A stretch of 64,000 nucleotides of DNA, taken from the NCBI GenBank assembly GCA_963931925.1, contig OZ007570.1:59336360-59400359 (forward strand). The letters are read 5' to 3'. This DNA is from Onchidella celtica (lineage: Eukaryota; Mollusca; Gastropoda; Systellommatophora; Onchidiidae). Below, one piece after another: positions 1 to 9,300 of the stretch; the stretch's first letter is position 1, and the number at the start of each line of letters is the position of its first letter. Under the pieces are notes generated by a model that had not been told where the DNA came from, made no database searches, and saw nothing but the letters and a program-made list of their open reading frames with translations. The translations under genes and the position numbers were made by a program.

Positions 1-300
1 AAAACAGGCGTAACTTTGAAGACTTAGTAATTAGCTTTCTTGCTGAACTTCGGATTTTTTAAAGCAGTACCTTTAGTTTACGAGTCGTAAAGTTTCTCTT
101 TCTCTCTCCCTCTCCCCTCTTTCTCTCTCTCCCTACTCCCACTTCTCTCTTTTAGCCATTCTAGTTATGAACTATCCTAGTTTCTTGTTCTCAGATAGGT
201 AAAGACGCTTGAACCCATGGGTGGACCGCTGGGTGAGTACACCACTTTTCACCAGGGATCCCTGGACTATTTATCGTTTACTGATTGATTTTTCACACAG

Positions 301-3300
301 TGTGCCACAAGGGCTGGAGAAAATATGGTACAACTTGCTACAAGTTTTTCGTGGAAAAGCAACAGTTTGGATCAGCACATGGAACATGTCGAGATATGAA
401 CTCTCACTTGGTGATGATAGAAAGTAAAAGAGAACAGAAACATCTCAACTCTTACCTTCACAGAAAGTTTCCCACTGTGATGACATGGAGAATCGGCGGT
501 AGAAGAGTAAGTTGTTATTGTAGAAAGGCCGCCCTTATCCGTCAACATTATCGACGGATACTGCCCAGGTTTATCCGTCAACATTATCGACGGATACTGC
601 CCAGGTTTATCCGTCAACATTATCGACGGATACTGCCCAGGTTTATCCGTCAACATTATCGACGGATACTGCCCAGGTTTATACAGCAACACTATCAGCA
701 CTATTGACGAATGACAAACAACAACAACAACAACAAACAAACAAACTGGATTTCGTTGTAGAAAAGCCAGCCACTGTGTCACGAGCAGAGTTAGGGTCTT
801 GGGGAGCATTCGACTGCACGAGAGGCAGCTAACTCACACTCGGACACAACCACACAAGAAAAGTATTAAACAACTAGAGTATATATATATGTCAGGCCGG
901 TCAGGCCATGTTTTACATAAATATTAATAAACAAAACAAAAGACAATAGAGGTATATTCAAAGCAATAAATTCTAATTACTAACTTAATCTATGATATTC
1001 ATGTAATTATGGTTCCTTATTGGATGTACTGCAATCAATAGCAAATAGGTATATTATACGAAACTATTATACGAAAATATTATACTGGTAGGCGCGAACA
1101 TCAAAATAGCGCAGCGTGGGCTTTCAAAGGTCAGCCCACTCAGACCTTTCTTTCTAGAGCTCAGTCAGTCCGTTAGCAAGGACTTCTAGTCTTCAAACCA
1201 CACAGTTCAGGTACTGGCCAACCGGAGATACTTCACGACACGATGCTTCTGCTCGTCTGTATTCACTAAATCTGAACGTTACACGATGTTTTATACTATC
1301 TAACTACCCAGCGTGCTAGTCCGCTGGCCCAATTAGTTCAGCTATCTCATAGGTCGAAACCTACCACCATTTTAATTGTAGTAATACGTCTGCACTATTC
1401 TACCAGCCAGTTAACGTGCAAAAACTTGTCTAGTCATACTTAACAATGTCAACTATCCCCACCTTGTTTCACCCCTACTCCATTACTTATTAATCACGAA
1501 CATTAAAACCGACAAGCGTGCATCTAACAGTTTAACTTTACATTTATTTACTCACCAACTATAATACGCGAGGGCCGTTCAAGGCCATCAGCCAATTTCT
1601 CATGGCCCTGGTAAAACAACAACAACTCACTCTCTGCGTGAGTTTTAACAACATCTGAATAATGACACATCCCCCACCCCAGTTAAAATTTGCAATTTTA
1701 ACGATATAACTGATTATCATAAGGGGAAGGCATGAGTCGAGAAATTGCTCGAAGGTGAACTTAACTAGGTAATAACTAAGACTACTACAAAAGTTGAAAA
1801 AAACCTACAGGACGGGTATCCTTGATGGACAAAACTTCATGAAAATCTTAAGGTTCCGTCCAAAAGTATATATCTCTCTGAGGATTAAATCTTACCTCTA
1901 AATACGTAGACATTAACAATCATAACTCGAAAATTTTAGAGTACAACATTGATCCTGTGCGAATGTCATCAGGAATGCATACATACAATGAATAATACTC
2001 AAGAAAAGATAACTATAGTAGCATCGATGGCATTAGTGGATCTGGACTCCTGGTCTGCCATGACTTCTCGTCCTCGACCCTGGGCAACAACGTCTGGTGT
2101 GGCCAAAATACGGGTCGACGTCAGTAAAATAGCTGTTGGAACAAAGGAAAGCACAGGGGTAGGTGAAAAGTGTTCACAATGGGTGAACAATATGTGATAC
2201 CATCCCTCGGTCTCTGAATGAGGTGTCAATCCCATCCAACGCCAATACATATGACAGACTAAAATACAACAAGATTAAGGTAACCGTGATAATAGGTCGG
2301 CATGGACATTGTCTCCACCAGGAATGGCCTTTATAATGAAGCGATATTCCTGAAGGGCCAGACTCCATCTGGTCAAACGAGCGTTCTTGGCTCGGTTCGA
2401 TTTTAAAAATAACAACGGTTTATGGTCTGTCTCGATGACGAATTCCGTCATAAGTAGGTAGCGGGAAAACGCGTCTACGGCGTATACAATCGCCAGGCAC
2501 TCCCGCTCTATGATAGCGTATCTCTGTTCTCTCGGAAGTAATTTCCGGCTAGCGTACATACACGGGCGCAATAAGCCATCTCTCTCTTGAAGCAAAACAG
2601 CTCCAATTCCCTGGTCCGACGCGTCAGTGCGGACGGTGAAGGTGTGCCTAATATTTGGTAGGATAAGCAGCGGCGAACTGGAAAACAGTTGCTGCACTGT
2701 CGCGAGCGCGGTGGCGCACTGCGTAGTCCAGATAATTTTATTGGGTCGGTCTTTTCTTGTAAGATCGGATAACGGGGCCGTAAGGGCCGAAAAATTAGGA
2801 ACGAATTTCCGATAATAGCTTAAAAAGCCTAACAGGCTACGAACCTGCTTCTTAGTATGAGGAGCCTGGAGTTTTAAAATCTTACTTATTTTATTGTCGT
2901 CCGGTGTTTGGACGCCTTTGGCGATAGTATGTCCTAGAAAGTTAATCTGCGTATAACCCAGGAAGACTTTGCTAGGCTTAGCTGTAAGCCCGGCATCTCG
3001 AAGTTTACTAAGCACTTGACGAAGTGCCTCTAAGTGGCCTTTCCAATCCGTATGGAAAGCGCAAATGTCGTCAAAGTAGCTTAGGACGTATGGTGTCTGC
3101 TGCAATAGGATGTTCATCATCCTCGCAAATGTCGCTGGTGCTGTTACGAGACCGAATGGCATGAACCTCCATTGCATGAGACCCATAGGGGTCTGAAACG
3201 CTGTGTACTGTTTACTGGCCTCTTCCATTGGGATTTGCCAGTAGCCTTTAGCCAAATCTATTTTCGAAAATACGGACGACTCAGCCAATCGCGCAAATAG

Positions 3301-6300
3301 CTCTTCCTGATTCGGGATAGGTTCAGCATCGTAAATGGTTAGAGCGTTAAGCTTCCTGTAATCGATACAAAACCTAACGGAACCGTCTGTTTTCTTTACT
3401 AGTACAATCGGCGAGCAGTAAGGGCTCGTCGAGCGCTCAATGACTCCTAAGCTGAGCATCTTTTCCACCTCGGACTGTATGGTGTCGTGCGCGTGCAGCG
3501 GGCGCGGGTAGGGTTTAACAAACACGGGTACGTCCGAGTGCAACCGGATGACGTGTTGAACTAAGGATGTTTTACCCGGCAAATCAGTGAATAGTGGCGC
3601 AAACTCCCGAACAAGATCCATTATGTCCCGTGTCTTACTTTGATCCAGCTGTGGATTGATATTAACGGAAGTCGCGTCCTCTGTGGCTTGCAAGGACAGG
3701 AGCGATCTAGTCATAGGTAATGGCTCCCGGTCGTTGTCATCGATAGTGACCATCGCTGCGTTTGCTTGGGCCACAACATGGCAAGAATGATCGTGATGAC
3801 CTTGATCATCGGTAAAATACTTTTTCAACATGTTTATGTGGTAAACCTTATCGTTACCACGGATGGTAATGAGATAATTAACTCTCGAGAGTCGCTTCTT
3901 AACTAGAAAGGGGCCTTTCCAAGTGAGGAGTAGCTTGTTGTTCGTTTCTGGTAACAGCACCAATGCCCGATCTCCGACTGACAGGGTTCTTAACCGACTA
4001 CCCTGATCGCGATATCCTATAAATGACCTGGTCCGTACGCATGCAAATTGTCGAGCCAGGTCGCATGCATTAACTATTCTATGTCGGAGATCGACGATGT
4101 GCGGATCGCGTATCAGGAACGTCGGTATCAGAACCGGCGTATAAATCGCGTAAAATGGCCATCGGGCCACGTGGTTTACGACCGTATAAAAGTTCAAACG
4201 GGGAAAAACCCGTTGTCGCATTTGGGAGTTCCCTATATGCGAACAAGATGGCCGGAAGTCGACGGTCCCAGTCACCAGGTCTATCGGCTGAAACGCGTGC
4301 CAGCATAGCTTTCATGGTGGCATTCCAGCGCTCGCAACAGCCATTGGACTGTGGATGGTATGGTGACGTAAGTTTCTGCCTAATGCCCGTGAGTTCCAGT
4401 ACTTTCCTGAAAAGGTCGGAGGTGAATTGCGGACCTCTATCGGATAATAATTCGGATGGGAATCCGACGCGCGTGAATATGGTGACCAATGCCTCGGCGA
4501 CGTGATCGGCCGATATTTCTTTTAACGGGATTGCCTCAGGCCAACGGGTGGCATAATCGATTACTGATAGAATAAACCGATGGCCTCTATCCGACTTATG
4601 TAATGGCCCGACGATGTCGACGGCAACTCGCTGAAATGGAGTGGAAACCGGCGGCATCTCTTGTATAGGTGCCCGCGAAGTTTTTCCTTTGGGGGTTCTT
4701 TTCTGGCATGTATCGCAACGCGACACATAGCTATTTATGTCACCGTAAACCCCGGGCCAAAAAAACTGAGACAGGACTCTCGATTTTGTTCTCGCTTTGC
4801 CCTGGTGGCCCGACAATGGCGTGTCGTGAGCGAGGCGGGTGATGTCTCGGCGAAATGATCTTGGTATGACCAATTGCAAAATAGTTTCGCGCTTTCCCCG
4901 AAAAACGCGATATAGGAGGTCGTCTTTCAGGCAGAACCTGGTTGTATCCGGGCTGTCCGGGTGAATCTTAGCAAAGAGGGGCTTTAGTGATGGATCTGTG
5001 TGCTGTTCGTTACGAAAAATCTCGGGGGTCACATCCAAGTCGACGACAGGCGATCGTAATGTGTCGTCTCTCTGGCGACGCGATTGTTGTCTTGTCGTGA
5101 CACACGCAATGTCGTTCTCATCGTCCCAAATCTCGAGTTCGCTATCGGAGACGTCCTTTAAATGGGGAATATTGCCAATGATTAGGTCGCCAACCGGATT
5201 TGGTAGTACACAGGCCGTGACAACACCAGTTATAAACGGAGTGTCAACATATATTTCCGCCAAACGAAAATGTTCAACTGAACCACCAAAGTAATGCATG
5301 TCGCATCGCGATCCAGGAGTTGTGCAGGGCGGACCAGCGATTCACGCACACCGACGGTCGTACAGCCTGAATCTCGCAATACGGATGCTCGTATGGCGTT
5401 TACTTGTCCCTCATATAGTGTCAGCGCGCCTCGCTCGTGGAGGGCGGACATAACTGGAATAACTTTATTTACGGTTTCGGCATTCCTAGTTCTGTTACCG
5501 CGGTTTTCGGTGAATGCTACAGAGCATGCATTTGCCGCATCTAATCTAATTCGGCATTGTTTCCGAATGTGGCCTTCGCCGCCACATCTATAACAGTGGA
5601 ATGGAAGGTGTACCTCGATAAGAAGGAAATGGGGGCGCTTGATAGTAGTTGTTACGCGGTCCTCCGGTAGGGAAAGGACGTGAATATCGGGGTTCCCAGT
5701 CCCGAGAAAAATTACGGGGATTCGGTTGTCTCCTGTTAAACGGCGGCTCGGACCGTGGACGAGCCTGCGGCGACTGTCGAAAGGGCTGTCGTGATTGTCT
5801 CGACGGTACCGGTGTCCTAGTAGCAACGCCGGCGTAACACGGTTCGCTTAATTTAGCTTTAGCTAACGATCGATTAGGGTGAGCCGCAGCGTACCGTTCC
5901 GCTATCGATGTTATCTCGACGGTAGTTTTGGGGGCTTGCTCCTTAAAATGCGCCACCAGGTCCGCGTGGCAGGACATATATATTTGGTATTTAATTATTA
6001 AATCATATAGTTTCTTGTAGTTTCCCTCTTCCACACCGGCCAACTCAGTCCAACGGCTGAGTAGGTGGCGGAGGCGGTCCACGTAAGTGGAGAAATTCTC
6101 GGATGCTTCCGGCTTGCAATCGCGGAAACGCTTATGAAATCCATCCTCCGTATGTTGGAAACGCTTTAGTAGCGCGGTCTTTAGAATGTCATAGTCCCTA
6201 GCGTCATCAATAGTGAGGCTATGGAAAACTTCCAACGCTCTCCCTGTCAAAAGATTGGCGAGGCATGACGTGTACTCACCACGCTGCCATCCCGCGCAAA

Positions 6301-9300
6301 CGGCATGGAGTTCGAAACGGTGGAGGTAGGGATCTATGCGATCGACCTTATCATTAAAGGTTGGCAATTTAGGTTTCGTTTTATTATTGGAAGTAACTTC
6401 CGGAGCCCCGGTAGGTTGGGCTTGCTTCGCTTCCAGCTGTTTCAAAGCGAGCTCATACTCTCTTTGAGCCTGTTTCTCCGCGCGTTCCGCGGCTCTATCG
6501 TCTCGTCCCGCGGCTTTTTCTTGGCGTAATATCTCCGCGGCCTTTTCTTCTCGTTCCGCAGCCTTTTCTAGGCGTAATCTCTCCGCGGCTTTTTCTTCTC
6601 GTTCTTCTTTCAGTTTCTGGTCAACCCAAGAAGCACGCTGAGCTTCCGGTATGCCAAATGATTGAGCGAGTTCCAAATATGTCTGTAGTTCGGCCATGAT
6701 ACCGGTCGATAATGCGATATAATGTCCTAATCGAGGACAACTTATCAAAACTCTCTAACTTTATTCTCCCTGGAAGCCATGTATCAATTGCACTCTGCGG
6801 GTGTTCGTTCCTGCAGTATGAACGAAATTAACGAAATCAACAACAAACAGTATGTCTTAGTCAACCAAGTAGTGGTTGAGCTATCCTAGTGATCACTTAT
6901 CTCCTTCACGTATATCTCCTAATCCTCAAGCAGTCAGTCTACTGCTTCCGTGATTGGTCGTTAACTAACGATACCAATGTAATATTCCCAGTGTATCTTC
7001 CGTACACTCCTAGCAGCGTTCCCTCTGCTATAAACCGGAATAAATCAATATTCACGATATTAACTTCCTTGGCTATACAAGCCTAACAACTGTAATATCC
7101 AGATTATCTCTCAACGTGCCATAGACAGAAGCACACTTCGGCTTGTAGGTAATTACGCAGTTGCAAAAAACTATTTATATATATGCACAATCATTATTCA
7201 ATTCATCAACAATGTGCCGTATTACTTCAATCATACTATGGAAATAATTCTATAACACAGGCCACTCGTCGTCGAGTGCCAGCTGGGGTTTCCCTAGACT
7301 TCCTATGAGGCTGTGGTTCTCTCTCTATCTCTGATCTTCTATTATGCTTGAAGTTCAACTAAGATATATTATCATTGGTCACGCCTACTGGTAGGCGCGA
7401 ACATCAAAATAGCGCAGCGTGGGCTTTCAAAGGTCAGCCCACTCAGACCTTTCTTTCTAGAGCTCAGTCAGTCCGTTAGCAAGGACTTCTAGTCTTCAAA
7501 CCACAGTTCAGGTACTGGCCAACCGGAGATACTTCACGACACGATGCTTCTGCTCGTCTGTATTCACTAAATCTGAACGTTACACGATGTTTTATACTAT
7601 CTAACTACCCAGCGTGCTAGTCCGCTGGCCCAATTAGTTCAGCTATCTCATAGGTCGAAACCTCCCACCATTTTAATTGTAGTAATACGTCTGCACTATT
7701 CTACCAGCCAGTTAACGTGCAAAAACTTGTCTAGTCATACTTAACAATGTCAACTATCCCCACCTTGTTTCACCCCTACTCCATTACTTATTAATCACGA
7801 ACATTAAAACCGACAAGCGTGCATCTAACAGTTTAACTTTACATTTATTTACTCACCAACTATAATACGCGAGGGCCGTTCAAGGCCACCAGCCAATTTC
7901 TCATGGCCCTGGTAAAACAACAACAACTCACTCGCTGCGTGAGTTTTAACAACATCTGAATCATGACACACTGCACCAGTGGAAAAAGCAGTGGCGGACC
8001 TACAATTTTGGCTCCCTGAAGCTTGAGCTGTAATGGGGCCCCTTTGCAACCAGCAACAACAGCCGGCATTATCCAAAATTCACCAAGTGAAAAAACTTTC
8101 TTCAGAGCCTCGCCAAGATCAGTGGCCCTGAAGTTTAGGCTTCATTAGCTTGATAGTAGATCCGCTACTGGAAAAGAAAATGAACACTGCAATAATATGT
8201 TATTTTTTATTTAAATTTTACAGTATTATGATCCATGCTGTGATCGTTATCCAAGGGACAATACCCTGTCCACTAAAAACAAAGCACTTAAAGCTAGGTT
8301 TATCCCCCCTTGAAATTCACGGGATTTTTACGTCATAAATAACTTTCCAGATCATGACCCCTCTTGTAGTCCTCTGAAAGTTCTGTATATTAATTAATAC
8401 ACACATGTGCATAACATTATGGTTCATCTTAACCATGGGACCGTTTACCTCGATGTATTATCTGTTTAGAAAAGTAAGACAATATCTTTTTGGTCATTTT
8501 TGAAATTTTGACATTAGGTGACACGACCACATCTTGCTAGCATTTTATGGTTGGTTCTCTTCTCAGATAATTCTACTGGTCCCTTGACCGGTTGTGGTCA
8601 TGAGGGCACTAACTCTCTTCATTTACGTCGATCAGGTGCCACTGCCTGGATTATAGTGCAGTTTTTGTTTGATTGTTTGTTGTTGTTGTTTTGGGGCGGG
8701 GGGGGGGGTCCATTCAGTGTTGTCGGCCCATTTCTTTCTCTGCCCGCCTGCATCTTCTTCTTCTGTCCGGAACTCTGCCTTGTAAGATGGTTTTTGAGAG
8801 GTAGGTCGGCAACTCTTGTGACATTGCCATACCACTTCAGTTTTCTCTTCTTGACTATTGTAGGGTCTTCGTTGTGGTTAGATCATTTTAGCTATCGCAG
8901 CTGCAGAGGCAGAGAAACTGGTATGCTGTGTTAGCCCTATGCTATCTAAAGTCCTATGGACCCCCCCCCCTCCTCCGCCCATGGGCATCATGCCCCACTG
9001 AAACATCATAATCTTGGGTTTTAAAAGTTCAATTTGTAGCTTGTTTTAGGGCCCGGATATGTTTCATGTGACCTTCTTTCTGGACTATTTCAGGTGGGAG
9101 ATCGCATGGTCTGGTATATTGGAGAAGGCTCTGTACGAAACATCACGAAATACTCAAACTGGGCCGATGGCCATCCTGCCACTTACACTTCAGCCATCAT
9201 AAGAAAAAACCCAAGAACCAATGAATTTGAATGGGAGGGTGAATGGATGGGATCTGCCTCCCAGAAACCGGCTTTTGAACACGCATACATTTGTGAAAAG

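Larger units (their letters stand above)
1083..7970 (-). mobile_element. Gmr1-like Ty3/gypsy LTR retrotransposon (integrase upstream of RT)
   Basis: Two direct repeats of about 585 bp (1083-1669 and 7386-7970) bound an internal region whose coding frames all read on the minus strand, so the right copy is the 5' LTR. Domains in order: gag (from 6697), CCHC zinc knuckle (about 5595-5553), aspartic protease DSG motif (about 5381-5355), integrase (about 5100-3800) and RT plus RNase H (about 3560-2280). Gypsy RTs normally precede integrase; the reverse order seen here is known from Gmr1-like elements. A purine-rich tract on the minus strand abuts the 3' LTR. The LTRs differ at four positions plus one 2-bp indel, so the insertion is young. 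No target-site duplication was found. It sits in the first visible lectin intron, antisense to that gene. No env-like frame or chromodomain was recognised. Confidence 0.9.

Noticed and set aside
534..712. 36-bp repeats as a CRISPR array
   Set aside because: The units are contiguous with no spacers, and this is animal intron DNA; it is a minisatellite.
1670..2274. env-like third gene of the retrotransposon
   Set aside because: Only short frames remain between RNase H and the 3' LTR, without signal peptide or membrane segments.
2275..2400. Chromodomain at the end of pol
   Set aside because: The frame ends directly after the RNase H tail (HADLLSRLP), and integrase, where a chromodomain would sit, is upstream of RT.
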